DNA of 40,998 bases from an uncultured Pelagibacteraceae bacterium (GTDB lineage: Bacteria > Pseudomonadota > Alphaproteobacteria > Pelagibacterales > Pelagibacteraceae). The stretch spans positions 1 to 40,998 of the forward strand of contig CACHKQ010000006.1 in NCBI GenBank assembly GCA_902580445.1. The letters are read 5' to 3'. A program made the position numbers and the translations under genes. Positions 9,684 through 18,642 of this stretch are shown here, one piece after another. The notes under the pieces were generated by a model, which did not search any database, was not told the origin of the DNA, and saw nothing but the letters and a program-made list of their open reading frames with translations. Numbering within the stretch: the stretch's first letter is position 1; each line of letters opens with the position of its first letter.

Positions 9684-10586
9684 ATGCCAAAAACTTTCAC
9701 AGTCAGCAAAGACTATAATAATTGTCGTTTTGATAGATGGTTTAAGTTAAATATTGGTAAATATCCTCAATCATTAATTGAGAGATTAATTAGAAAAAAA
9801 AAGATAAAAGTTAATAAAAAGAGGATAAAAACATCTTATAGAGTAAAATATAATGACAAAATAGATATCTATGAAATAGATAATTTAAAGCCATCAAAAA
9901 GTAACAAAAAAGAAAAGTATAAACCCTCAAATAAAGAAAAAAAAAATTACGAGGATTTTATAATTGAAGATAATGAAAATTTTATAGTAATAAACAAACC
10001 CAGCGGTATACCAGTACAATCTGGCACTAAGTCTTTTAAGAATATAATTGATATTCTTAGGGAGACCAAATATTTCTTAGACTCTAAACCATATATAGTT
10101 CACAGACTTGATAAAGAAACCTCAGGTGTTATGATTGTTGCTAAAAATAGAGAGTACGCTCAGCTCTTTACATCACTTTTCAGAATTAGAAAAATACACA
10201 AAACTTATTTAGCAATAACACAAGGTAGAGTTAATAAAAATATTAAAATACTTCGAGATGAACTAACTTTTTTTGAAAATAATAAAAAAATTGTTCAAAA
10301 AGCTATTTCATACATTAAAATAATAAGAAGTAACGATAAAAATTCCTTTTTAGAATTAAAACCAATAACTGGAAGAAAGCACCAATTAAGAAAACAACTT
10401 TATAATATTGGTCACCCTATAATTGGTGACAATAAATATTCATTTAATAATATTGAAAAAAAAACAAAATTTAAAAATATAATGCTTCATGCTTACAAAA
10501 TTAGATTTATGATTAACAATATGAAATATAATTTTGAAGCAAAGTATAGCGAAGATTTCTCTAGATTACTAAAAAAAAAGTTTTAA
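9684..10586 (+). CDS. rluC: RluC/RluD-family large-subunit rRNA pseudouridine synthase, likely RluC
   Basis: This enzyme isomerises uridine to pseudouridine in 23S rRNA. An N-terminal S4-like RNA-binding domain is visible (RFDRWFKLN, then SLIERLIRKKKIKVNKKR, about residues 15-60). A Lys-rich linker leads to the catalytic domain with NKPSGIPVQSG (104-114), and HRLDKETSGVMIVAKN holds the catalytic Asp143. The ITGRKHQLRKQL motif and GHPIIGDNKY follow. VQSGTKS resembles RluC more than RluD (which has VHPGAGN), so 955/2504/2580-type specificity is inferred, not shown. At 300 residues it is a normal length. Its TAA stop shares bases with the stop of the convergent lipB. Confidence 0.85.
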   Translation: MPKTFTVSKDYNNCRFDRWFKLNIGKYPQSLIERLIRKKKIKVNKKRIKTSYRVKYNDKIDIYEIDNLKPSKSNKKEKYKPSNKEKKNYEDFIIEDNENFIVINKPSGIPVQSGTKSFKNIIDILRETKYFLDSKPYIVHRLDKETSGVMIVAKNREYAQLFTSLFRIRKIHKTYLAITQGRVNKNIKILRDELTFFENNKKIVQKAISYIKIIRSNDKNSFLELKPITGRKHQLRKQLYNIGHPIIGDNKYSFNNIEKKTKFKNIMLHAYKIRFMINNMKYNFEAKYSEDFSRLLKKKF

Positions 10587-11188
10587 ATCTTATATAAATT
10601 CTTTTGTATTATTTTTTTTAGATTTTTTTTAACGTTTGATATATCTTTTTTTTCATTTTTTAAAGAAGTTATTTTTTCGTTTTCTAACCCACAAGGTAAA
10701 ATCCTTTTGTAATCATTTAAGTTGTTTTTAATATTTATAGAAAACCCATGATAAGCAATCCAACGTGAAACCCGGATGCCTATAGCAGCAACTTTTTTAT
10801 CTTTAATCCAAATACCTACATTTTTTTTATCATAATTAGATTTAACTTTATAAATACTGAGAAATTTTATTATTATATTTTCTATTTGTCTTACCAAGTT
10901 TCTAATATCCTTTTTTCTTTTATTTAGATTTAGAACAAAATAAACAATTTGTTGTCCTGGGTTATGTAGGGTGATTTTCCCCCCGCGATTTGTTTTTATC
11001 ACAGTAATTGATTTATCTAATATTTCTTCTTTTTTTGATCTTATACCCGCACTATAAGTTAACGGATGTTCTAAAAGCCACACTAATTCTTTGCCACCTC
11101 GCTTAACTAATTCGACTCTTTTTTCTAGAAACATAAGAGCTTTTTTGTAATTTACTGGATTTTTACTAATTTTAAATTCTATGTCCAT
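10583..11188 (-). CDS. lipB: Octanoyltransferase (lipoate-protein ligase B)
   Basis: LipB moves octanoyl from acyl carrier protein to lipoyl domains, the first step of lipoate synthesis. Visible motifs are the RGGKITLHNPGQ signature (residues 68-79, family RGGxxTxHxPGQ), the KKVAAIGIRVSRWIAYHGFSIN block carrying the catalytic lysine (about 131-132), and the catalytic cysteine in ILPCGLEN (Cys166). The 201-residue length is normal. It is the only - strand gene here, between convergent rluC and divergent mgtE, so it must have its own promoter in the 64-base gap upstream. Very Lys/Ile/Asn rich, like its neighbours. Confidence 0.92.
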   Translation of the reverse strand: MDIEFKISKNPVNYKKALMFLEKRVELVKRGGKELVWLLEHPLTYSAGIRSKKEEILDKSITVIKTNRGGKITLHNPGQQIVYFVLNLNKRKKDIRNLVRQIENIIIKFLSIYKVKSNYDKKNVGIWIKDKKVAAIGIRVSRWIAYHGFSINIKNNLNDYKRILPCGLENEKITSLKNEKKDISNVKKNLKKIIQKNLYKI

Positions 11189-11252
11189 TTTAAATTGAAT
11201 TTTATCACCAGATAAACTAAAAGTCTCAAAAATTAAAATATTTAGGTGTTAT
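11189..11252. promoter_or_regulatory. Divergent intergenic region lipB / mgtE
   Basis: These 64 AT-rich bases separate the starts of two divergent genes, so both promoters are expected here or just inside the flanking genes. On the - strand a TTGAGA and a GATAAA stand 17 bases apart upstream of lipB; on the + strand a TTGAAT and a TAAAAG are 17 bases apart upstream of mgtE. Both are weak matches. An AGGTG five bases before the mgtE ATG is a plausible ribosome binding site. No Mg2+-sensing leader RNA could fit. Confidence 0.35.
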
Positions 11253-12632
11253 ATGAGTTTAGTTAAATCAATAGGAAAACAAAAAGTAAACGTCGATTTC
11301 AATAAAGATTTTATCAATTTATTTAGTCAAAAGATTAAAAATAATGATGTTGCCTTTATTAATCAAACTCTAGAAGATTTACATGCTGCAGATGTTGCCG
11401 ATTTAATTGAGAATCTTGATACTAGTACTAGAAATAAATTAATTGAAATTGAAGCATTTGCGATTGAACCAGAAATTTTTATTGAGCTTAATGAGTCATT
11501 ACAATCTGAAGTTCTTTTACTTTTAACACCAGAATCAATAGCAAAAATTTTACGTAAATTAGAATCTGATAATGCATTACAAATTTTAGAAAAGATTGAA
11601 GAAACAAAAAAGAAAAAGGTACTAGAAAATTTATCACCTCAAGACAGATTTCTATTAGAAGAGGGTTTGAGCTATCCTGAAGATTCAGCAGCAAGAATAA
11701 TGCAGAGAGAATTTACCGCTGTTCCTAGTGATTGGAGCGTTGGTCAAACAATAGATTATTTAAGAGAAAACAAGGAATTACCTGAAGAATTTTTAGAAAT
11801 ATTTATAGTTGATAAAGATTTTAAACCTATTGGCACAGTTCCATCTTCTAGAGTTTTGAGAACGCCAAGAAATTCTAAGATGAATTCGATTATGAGAGAG
11901 ATACCAGTTTTAATATCCGTTAATATGGATAAAGAAGAAGTCGGTCTAACTTTTGAAAATTACAATCTAGTTTCAGCCGGTGTAGTTAATAAAAATAATA
12001 AATTAATCGGAATGATTACAGCAGATGATGTAGTTACTGTTGTACAAGAAGAGGCCGAGGAAGATGTGTTAAGACTAGCCGGTGTTGGAGATGAAGAAAT
12101 TACTGATAGTGTTTTAAAAAAAACCAAAAGAAGATTTAGCTGGTTATTGCTTAATTTGCTTACAGCTATTATTGCATCTATAGTTATAGGGTTTTTTCAA
12201 GAGGATATAGAAAAAGTTGTTGCTTTAGCAGTATTGATGCCGATTGTGGCGTCAATGGGAGGAAATGCCGGAATGCAAACATTAGCTGTAACAATAAGAG
12301 CAATCGCAAAACAAGAAATTTCATCTGGAAATTTTTATAAAATAGTTACTAAAGAATTTGTTATAGGAATATTAAATGGAATAATTTTTGCTATTATATC
12401 TGCTGCTGTTGTACAATTTTGGTTCAAAGAACTTGATCTTTCAATTTTGATAGCGGTAGCAATGATATTGAATATGATTGTTGCAGGATTATTTGGTATT
12501 TTAGTTCCAGTTTCATTAAAAAAATTTAATATTGATCCTGCATTAGCTTCCAGTGTATTTGTAACCACAATAACTGATGTAATAGGATTTTTATCTTTTC
12601 TTGGTATTGGATCTATCTTTTTTTTAAGTTAA
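11253..12632 (+). CDS. mgtE: Magnesium transporter MgtE
   Basis: MgtE is a gated inner-membrane Mg2+ channel. The 459-residue protein has the family's domains in order: the helical MgtE N domain (about 25-130; repeats such as LHAADVADLIENLD, EVLLLLTPESIAKILRKL), a pair of CBS domains (about 135-265; AARIMQREFTAVPSDWSV and VNKNNKLIGMITADDVV), a linker helix, and a C-terminal membrane domain with about five helices (from about 290). The pore signature region is visible as VALAVLMPIVASMGGNAGMQTLAV. Regulation is probably intrinsic: in the family, Mg2+ binding between the N and CBS domains closes the pore. Its stop shares TTAA with panC. Confidence 0.93.
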   Translation: MSLVKSIGKQKVNVDFNKDFINLFSQKIKNNDVAFINQTLEDLHAADVADLIENLDTSTRNKLIEIEAFAIEPEIFIELNESLQSEVLLLLTPESIAKILRKLESDNALQILEKIEETKKKKVLENLSPQDRFLLEEGLSYPEDSAARIMQREFTAVPSDWSVGQTIDYLRENKELPEEFLEIFIVDKDFKPIGTVPSSRVLRTPRNSKMNSIMREIPVLISVNMDKEEVGLTFENYNLVSAGVVNKNNKLIGMITADDVVTVVQEEAEEDVLRLAGVGDEEITDSVLKKTKRRFSWLLLNLLTAIIASIVIGFFQEDIEKVVALAVLMPIVASMGGNAGMQTLAVTIRAIAKQEISSGNFYKIVTKEFVIGILNGIIFAIISAAVVQFWFKELDLSILIAVAMILNMIVAGLFGILVPVSLKKFNIDPALASSVFVTTITDVIGFLSFLGIGSIFFLS

Positions 12633-13438
12633 AAATTATCAATTAATCTTACATTTCCAATATAAAATGCATAAAATAAATTAAATTTATTTTTTTTTGG
12701 TTTCTTTAAGGTTTTTAAATCGATAAGTTTTATGTAATCAACATTTTTTGCACCAATAGAAATAATTTTTTTTTTAATTTTAGAAAAGTTAAATATTTGT
12801 TTTTTTAAAATTAAATCTTTCTTATATTTTTTTAAAACTTTTATAATACTAATAAGTTTAGCTTTTTCATTATGATTTAACTTCTTTAATCTTGAGGAAT
12901 ATGCTATAAAATTTTTATCTCTAATAGTTTTACATGGAAAAACTTGAGTTTTAATTTTATTTTTCATTATATGTTTTTTGATCAAATAGAGTTGCTGAAA
13001 ATCTTTATTACCAAGGAAAATCCTTTTAGGATTTGTTATCTCTAAAAGTCTGTTAACAACGTCAATTACACCTTTAAAATGACCCTTTCTAAATTGCCCA
13101 CATAACTCTTTTGCAAATTTGTCTAAGTATATTTTATTCTTTGTTTTGAATTTATATATATCTGCATAAGACGGTTTATATAAATAATCGATTTTAAGTT
13201 TTTTTAATATCTTAATATCATTTTTTAAATTTTTAGGGTAACTATTTAAATCTTTTCTACTATTAAATTGTTTCGGATTTACAAAAATACTTACAAGGGT
13301 TTTTCCCGACCCTTTAACAGATTTTTTTATTATACTTTCATGACCTTTATGCAAAAAACCCATTGTTGGAACAAAACTGATATTGTTGATTTTTCCTATT
13401 TCTTCTCGCAATTTTTTTTTATTTGTAAATAATTTCAT
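12629..13438 (-). CDS. panC: Pantothenate synthetase
   Basis: PanC condenses pantoate and beta-alanine with ATP to give pantothenate, the precursor of CoA. The 269-residue protein shows the nucleotidyltransferase HIGH-type motif in PTMGFLHKGHESII (residues 24-37), SIFVNPKQFNSRKDLNSYPKN (pantoate/ATP site region), GHFKGVIDVVNRLL, and the FLGNKDFQQLYLIKKH helix. A weak KMSKS-like SSRLKKLN is also present. The C-terminal domain is Lys-rich and degenerate, typical of very AT-rich genomes. No panB is adjacent. Start chosen at the ATG that puts the HIGH motif at its usual distance from the N-terminus. Confidence 0.92.
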   Translation of the reverse strand: MKLFTNKKKLREEIGKINNISFVPTMGFLHKGHESIIKKSVKGSGKTLVSIFVNPKQFNSRKDLNSYPKNLKNDIKILKKLKIDYLYKPSYADIYKFKTKNKIYLDKFAKELCGQFRKGHFKGVIDVVNRLLEITNPKRIFLGNKDFQQLYLIKKHIMKNKIKTQVFPCKTIRDKNFIAYSSRLKKLNHNEKAKLISIIKVLKKYKKDLILKKQIFNFSKIKKKIISIGAKNVDYIKLIDLKTLKKPKKNKFNLFYAFYIGNVRLIDNF

Positions 13439-13473
13439 TTGTAAAATATTCGTTTAACTTGTAAAAGGTTTTT
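13439..13473. promoter_or_regulatory. Divergent intergenic region panC / galU
   Basis: Only 35 AT-rich bases lie between the divergent start codons, so the promoters of panC and galU must overlap here or extend into the opposite coding sequences. I see no convincing -35/-10 pair within the gap; AAAAGG just before the galU ATG may act as a weak ribosome binding site. Confidence 0.3.
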
Positions 13474-14292
13474 ATGGTTACACAAGCAATCATTCCTTTA
13501 GCAGGATTAGGTACAAGATTACTGCCACTGTCAAGCGTAATTCCAAAAGAATTGTTACCAATTAATGGCAAACCAAACTTAGAATATATTATGGAAGAAT
13601 GTATAGAGGCAGGTATCAAACAATTTATTTTCGTAGTACCAAAAAATAGACCAAGTATCAAAAAATATTTTTTTAATGATAGTTTTTATAAAAAAATATT
13701 AAAAAAGAAAAAAAATGATAAGCGTTTAAAAAATGTTTTTAAAAGATTAAAAAAACTTCAAAAAATGATAAAATTTGTATATCAAAACAAGCCTGAGGGA
13801 ACAGGTCATGCAGTTTTACAATGTAAAAAATATTTAAAAGGGACTCATTTCCTAATGCTTTTAGCAGATGATTTAATAGTAAAAAAAAATTGCTCTAAAG
13901 AGATGATTTCATTGCACAGAAAAACCAAAGGTTCTGTTATAGCTACTAGAAAGGTAGAAAGAAGGACAGTTTCAAGATGGGGTATACTTGGATTTAAAAA
14001 TAAAACAAAAAATTCTTTTTTAATAAACGAAGTTATTGAAAAGCCTAAACTAAGTGAAGCCCCATCAAATTATGCCATAATTGGAAGATATATCCTTCCT
14101 AGAAAAATACTTTCTGTTTTAAAGATGCAGGGTAGAGGCAAAGGTGGAGAGATTCATATTACAGACGCGATTAAGACTATGGTTAAAAAAGATGAAAAGT
14201 TTTATGGAAATATATTTAAAGGAAAATATATAGATTGTGGGACTTTGGATGGATTTATTAAATCAGGACTTACAATTTCAAAATACCTATAA
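13474..14292 (+). CDS. galU: UTP--glucose-1-phosphate uridylyltransferase
   Basis: GalU makes UDP-glucose from UTP and glucose 1-phosphate. The nucleotide-binding signature is at the start (AIIPLAGLGTRLLPLSSVIPKELLPI; G11-L-G-T-R and Lys25). PEGTGHAVLQCK, LLADDLI (metal and nucleotide site) and VIEKPKLSEAPSNYAIIGRYIL follow, with GGEIHITDAI and DCGTLDGFIKSGL near the end. The 272-residue length is slightly short for the usual 290 but no core motif is lost. It is nine bases upstream of ugd; together they convert glucose 1-phosphate to UDP-glucuronate for surface glycans. Confidence 0.93.
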   Translation: MVTQAIIPLAGLGTRLLPLSSVIPKELLPINGKPNLEYIMEECIEAGIKQFIFVVPKNRPSIKKYFFNDSFYKKILKKKKNDKRLKNVFKRLKKLQKMIKFVYQNKPEGTGHAVLQCKKYLKGTHFLMLLADDLIVKKNCSKEMISLHRKTKGSVIATRKVERRTVSRWGILGFKNKTKNSFLINEVIEKPKLSEAPSNYAIIGRYILPRKILSVLKMQGRGKGGEIHITDAIKTMVKKDEKFYGNIFKGKYIDCGTLDGFIKSGLTISKYL

Positions 14293-14301
14293 AAGATTAA
14301 T

Positions 14302-15609
14302 ATGAAAATGTGCATGATAGGAACTGGTTATGTTGGCTTGGTAAGCGGAACGTGTTTCGCTGATCTTGGAAACAAAGTTTACTGCGTAGATAAAGACCAA
14401 AACAAAATAAACAAATTAAAAAATGCTATTTCACCAATTTATGAACCCGGACTGGATGATTTAATAAGAAATAATTTTAAAGCAAAAAGATTGGACTTCA
14501 CAAGTGATCTAGAAAAAGCAGTCAAAGACTCCCAATTAATTTTTATTTGCGTTGGTACACCAACAAAAAAAGGATCAAATTTAGTCGATCTCTCACAAGT
14601 ATTTAATGTTGCAAAATCAATATCAAAATACATAAAAAGTTACAAAATTATTATTACCAAATCAACTGTACCAGTGACAACTGGTGATCAGATAGAAAAA
14701 ATTATAAGTCGAAAGGTAAAGAAGTCTTTATTTGATGTTGTATCTAATCCTGAATTTTTAAGGGAAGGTGAAGCCATTAGAGACTTTAAATATCCTGATA
14801 GAATTGTTATTGGGTCAAACAATAAAAAAATCTTTAAAAAAATGGAACTTTTATATGAACCTCTTATTAAAAAAGGAGCAAAGTTTTTTTGCACATCAAG
14901 AAAAGGAGCAGAATTAATCAAATATGCTTCAAATGCTTTTTTAGCAACTAAGATTACATTTATAAATGAAATTGCAAATTTATGTGAAACAGCAGGAATA
15001 AATATTGAAGATATTTCAGTTGGAATGGGATCGGATGAAAGAATTGGAAGCAGATTTTTGAGAGCAGGCCCAGCTTATGGTGGTTCTTGTTTTCCAAAGG
15101 ATACGAAAGGTTTAGTTTCAATTGCTAATAAATTTAAGTCAAATCTTTCAATTGTGAAATCTGTAATAAAATCTAATCAAAATAGAAAGATTTTATTAAC
15201 AAAAAGAGTATTAAAAATTATGAATAATAAAATTAAAAATAAAAAAATTGCTGTTTTAGGAGTAACTTTTAAAGCAAACACTGATGATATGAGGGAGTCG
15301 TCAAGCCTCGTTTTAATACCTTTTTTACTAAAAAAAGGTGCAAAAGTAAGTTATCATGATCCATCCGGTCCAAAAAATGAATTTGGTAAAAAGAAAAATC
15401 TAAATTTTGCTAGCTCAATAAATAAGGCCTGCCTAGGAGCAGATTTAATTATTATAAACACTGAGTGGGATGAATTTAAATCTATTGATTTTAAAAAAAT
15501 TGTCAAAAAAAATAATTTTAAAATTTACGATATGAGAAATTTATACAATCCTATTGAATTGGAAAAAAGAAATATTAAATATTATTCTGTTGGAAGATCA
15601 AAATTATAA
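14302..15609 (+). CDS. ugd: UDP-glucose 6-dehydrogenase
   Basis: This enzyme oxidises UDP-glucose to UDP-glucuronate in two NAD+-dependent steps. The Rossmann motif GTGYVGL is at residues 7-13, followed by FICVGTPTKKGSNLVDLSQV, KSTVPVTTGDQI, NPEFLREGEAIRDFKYPDRI, and the catalytic block GPAYGGSCFPKDTKGL with Cys263. The C-terminal NAD-linked domain has VLGVTFKANTDDMRESSSL. The 435 residues match the usual length. It forms a two-gene unit with galU. Its TAA stop is shared through TTATAA with the convergent RidA gene. Confidence 0.95.
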   Translation: MKMCMIGTGYVGLVSGTCFADLGNKVYCVDKDQNKINKLKNAISPIYEPGLDDLIRNNFKAKRLDFTSDLEKAVKDSQLIFICVGTPTKKGSNLVDLSQVFNVAKSISKYIKSYKIIITKSTVPVTTGDQIEKIISRKVKKSLFDVVSNPEFLREGEAIRDFKYPDRIVIGSNNKKIFKKMELLYEPLIKKGAKFFCTSRKGAELIKYASNAFLATKITFINEIANLCETAGINIEDISVGMGSDERIGSRFLRAGPAYGGSCFPKDTKGLVSIANKFKSNLSIVKSVIKSNQNRKILLTKRVLKIMNNKIKNKKIAVLGVTFKANTDDMRESSSLVLIPFLLKKGAKVSYHDPSGPKNEFGKKKNLNFASSINKACLGADLIIINTEWDEFKSIDFKKIVKKNNFKIYDMRNLYNPIELEKRNIKYYSVGRSKL

Positions 15610-16059
15610 TTCAAATATTCCATCAACCTCAACAGCAGCACCTAAAGGTAAAGAACTTACACTAATAGCAGCTCTCGTGTGTTTACCACTATCTCCAAAT
15701 ATTTTTGAAATTAAATCTGATGCACCATTTAAAACTTTTGGTTGGTCTATAAAAGAGTCTGTAGAATTAACGTATCCGGTAAGTTTAACGCATCCTTTAA
15801 CTTTATCTAAATTACCACACTTTTTTTTTAGTTGCGCTAAAATATTTAATGCACATAGTTTTGCTGCATCTTGACCCTGTTCTAAACTAAGCTCTTTTCC
15901 AACTTTTCCTTTAGTTAACTCACCTTTTAAATTGAAAGACACTTGACCTGATATATAAATTAAGTTTCCAACAATTTTTGAAGCTACATAGGAACCAACG
16001 GGATCTGGCGCTTTTGGCAAATTAATATTAAGTTTAGATAGATTTTTTTCAGCACTCAT
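15604..16059 (-). CDS. RidA/YjgF family protein (reactive imine deaminase-like)
   Basis: Members of this family trimerise and many hydrolyse reactive 2-aminoacrylate-type imines. The 151-residue product belongs to the longer subgroup (about 150 rather than 128 residues). It shows LIYISGQVSFNLKGELTKGKVG, the AKLCALNILAQLKKKCGNLDKVKGCVKL helix region, and the closing HTRAAISVSSLPLGAAVEVDG; the conserved Arg near the active site and the late Glu are present. The substrate cannot be assigned from sequence. It overlaps topA by four bases (ATGA), so it is the last gene of the - strand operon. Confidence 0.85.
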   Translation of the reverse strand: MSAEKNLSKLNINLPKAPDPVGSYVASKIVGNLIYISGQVSFNLKGELTKGKVGKELSLEQGQDAAKLCALNILAQLKKKCGNLDKVKGCVKLTGYVNSTDSFIDQPKVLNGASDLISKIFGDSGKHTRAAISVSSLPLGAAVEVDGIFEL

Positions 16060-18617
16060 TTTTTTTTCTTCTTTTTATTTTTATCGTACTCTTTTCTTTT
16101 TTCAATTAAAATTAAAGCTTCCTCCATACTAAGTTCAGTGGGGTCTTTGTCTTCAGGAATTGTAGCATTTAAAGATTTGTACTTTATATATGGACCGTAT
16201 TGACCTTTCATTATTCTTACAGGTTTTTTATCTTCTGGATGTTCACCAAGATTTTTTATTTCCGAGGATGACATTCTTCCCGGCTTAGCCTCCGAAATTA
16301 AAGTTATTGCCCTATTCAAACCAATTGAAAATAATTCGTCAACGCTTTCAATTCTTGCAGATTTATTTGAACATTTTAAATAAGGACCAAACCTTCCAAC
16401 ATTAACAGTTATATCGTCATTCAACTCAGGATGCCTACCGATTATTTTTGGTAAAGAACATAAATACTTGGCTTTATCTAAATCCACATTTTCAATTGAT
16501 AAACCCTTTGGTATTGAAACATTCTTTAAGTTTTCGTTTTCTTTTTTCTTTTTAGATTTTTTTATTTTATTTTCATTTAACTCAGAAGGCTCAATCTCAA
16601 ATTGTAAATAAGGTCCAAATCTTCCATTTTTGAGAAAGATATCTTTACCCAAATCATTTTTTCCAATTAATTTCGGTTCTGCCAAATGGATTTGTTGAGA
16701 TGCTTTTGACTTTGATAGTGGCCTTGTAAACTTACATTCTGGATAATTGGAACAACCTATAAATGCCCCACCTCTAAAACTATTTTTAAGACTTAGTTCA
16801 CCAGTATTGCAAAGCTTACACTTCCTATCAATAGTATCATTATCATCTCTTTCAAAAACCAGGTCACCCAAACTTTCATTAAGCAAATCAAGAACTTCCC
16901 TGGTTCTTTTTTCTTTAACTTGCCCGACGTTTGAATAAAAATCTTTCCAAAAATCATCTAAAACCTTAACCCAATCAATTTTGCCACTAGTAATTTCATC
17001 TAGTTGATTTTCTAAATCTGCAGTAAAATTATAATCCACATATTTACTAAATAATTTTTCAAGAAATGCAGATAATAATTTACCTCGGTCAGTTGGGTGG
17101 AATCTCTTATTTAATAACTCAACATAATTTCGTGTTGATAAAACTGATATTATGCTTGCGTATGTTGAAGGTCGTCCAATTCCTAATTCTTCCATTTTTT
17201 TAACCAAACTTGCCTCAGAATATCTTGGCGGAGGATCAGTAAAATGTTGATCATCTATTAATTCTTTTATTGAGACTTTATCACCAACTTTTACTTCAGG
17301 TAAAATATTTTTAAGATCTTCATCTTTTTCCTCAAATTTGTATACTTTTAAATATCCTTCAAATTTAATCGTTGAACCGTTTGCTTTAAAATGAATTTTT
17401 TTATCTTCTGACTCAATAGTTATACTTTTTCTATCAAATTCTGCTGGATTCATTTGAGACGATACAGCTCTATTCCAAATTAACTCATAAAGTTTAGATT
17501 GATCTGTACTTAAATATTTTTTCAAATCAGAAGGTTTTCTATTAACATCCGTAGGTCTTATCGCTTCATGTGCTTCCTGAGCATTCTTTGCTTTTTTTCC
17601 AGAGTAATTATTCGGAACTTCTGGAAGATATTCTTTACCATGTTCCTTATTTATAAAATTTCTAAAATCAGATATGGCCTCTTTTGAAATATTAGTTCCA
17701 TCTGTTCTCATATACGTAATTAAACCAATAGTATCTCCTTCTAAATCTATCCCTTGATAAAGTCTTTGAGCAATTTGCATAGTTCTAGAAGCTCCAAAAC
17801 CATATTTACCAGATGCTGTTTGTTGTAATGTTGATGTTGTAAATGGCGCAAGTGGATTTCTTCGAAAAACTTTAGAGGAAACATCAGTTATTTTGTATGA
17901 TTGATCTTTTATTGCATTTAAAGCTTTTTCTGAGTCTATTTTTTTCTTAAAAGAAAATTTTTCTATTTTTTTTTCGTTAAATACAGATAGCTTAGATTTA
18001 ATAAGTTTATCATCATACTGAAAGTTACTAGCAATAGTCCAAAACTCCTCTGGTTTAAAAAGTTCAATTTCATGCTCCCTTTCAGTTATCAATCTAAGAG
18101 CAACTGACTGAACTCGTCCTGCAGATTTCGATCCTGGAAGTTTTGTCCATAAAATTGGCGATATATTAAAACCAACAAGATAATCTAATGCTCTTCTAGC
18201 CATATAAGCATCAACTAAAAGAGACTCTATTTCCCGTGGATTATTAATTCCATTTGTAACTGCTTTTTTTGTAATTTCATTAAAAACAACCCGTTCAACT
18301 TTTTTACCTTTCAAAAGTTTTTTGCTTTCAAGTATTTCACGAACATGCCAGGCAATAGCCTCTCCCTCTCTATCAGGGTCAGTTGCTAATATTATTTTAT
18401 CAGACTCAGCTGCTGCATCAGTGATTTCTTTTACATATTTTTTTGAGAATGTATCGAGTTCCCACTCCATTTTAAAATTATTTTCAGGATCAACAGAACC
18501 ATTTTTAGAAGGGAGATCTCTGACATGACCATAACTTGCCAAAACTTTATAATCCTTACCCAAATATTTATTAATAGTTTTTGCTTTTGCAGGACTTTCA
18601 ACCACAACTAAATACAT
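16056..18617 (-). CDS. topA: DNA topoisomerase I (type IA)
   Basis: TopA relaxes negative supercoils through a 5'-phosphotyrosine link. The N-terminal TOPRIM domain has VVVESPAKAKTINKYLG (Glu8) and ATDPDREGEAIAWH (Asp80, Asp82, Glu84). The catalytic Tyr302 is in GLITYMRTDGTNIS. VGFNISPILWTKLPGSKSAGRVQSVALRL is the conserved cleavage-domain helix. The C-terminal part holds one four-cysteine zinc finger (CKLCNTGELSLK to GCSNYPECKF) and then repeats ending in GRFGPYLQ / GRFGPYLK / GQYGPYIK, the Toprim-associated C-terminal repeats of alphaproteobacterial enzymes. At 853 residues it is full length. AAGGA upstream supports the ATG at 18617. The upstream neighbour is a glycosyltransferase rather than the usual dprA. 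Confidence 0.96.
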   Translation of the reverse strand: MYLVVVESPAKAKTINKYLGKDYKVLASYGHVRDLPSKNGSVDPENNFKMEWELDTFSKKYVKEITDAAAESDKIILATDPDREGEAIAWHVREILESKKLLKGKKVERVVFNEITKKAVTNGINNPREIESLLVDAYMARRALDYLVGFNISPILWTKLPGSKSAGRVQSVALRLITEREHEIELFKPEEFWTIASNFQYDDKLIKSKLSVFNEKKIEKFSFKKKIDSEKALNAIKDQSYKITDVSSKVFRRNPLAPFTTSTLQQTASGKYGFGASRTMQIAQRLYQGIDLEGDTIGLITYMRTDGTNISKEAISDFRNFINKEHGKEYLPEVPNNYSGKKAKNAQEAHEAIRPTDVNRKPSDLKKYLSTDQSKLYELIWNRAVSSQMNPAEFDRKSITIESEDKKIHFKANGSTIKFEGYLKVYKFEEKDEDLKNILPEVKVGDKVSIKELIDDQHFTDPPPRYSEASLVKKMEELGIGRPSTYASIISVLSTRNYVELLNKRFHPTDRGKLLSAFLEKLFSKYVDYNFTADLENQLDEITSGKIDWVKVLDDFWKDFYSNVGQVKEKRTREVLDLLNESLGDLVFERDDNDTIDRKCKLCNTGELSLKNSFRGGAFIGCSNYPECKFTRPLSKSKASQQIHLAEPKLIGKNDLGKDIFLKNGRFGPYLQFEIEPSELNENKIKKSKKKKENENLKNVSIPKGLSIENVDLDKAKYLCSLPKIIGRHPELNDDITVNVGRFGPYLKCSNKSARIESVDELFSIGLNRAITLISEAKPGRMSSSEIKNLGEHPEDKKPVRIMKGQYGPYIKYKSLNATIPEDKDPTELSMEEALILIEKRKEYDKNKKKKKK

Positions 18618-18642
18618 AAATTAATCCTTAAAAAAACTTAAA

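Noticed and set aside
12640-12860. Long T/A homopolymer-like runs as possible repeats or terminators
   Set aside because: They are Lys codon runs of panC on the - strand without hairpin arms; similar runs occur in many genes of this window.
15554-15874. 106-codon + strand frame across the ugd end and the RidA gene
   Set aside because: Overlaps two clear genes, and its start lies within ugd in another frame; no family features.
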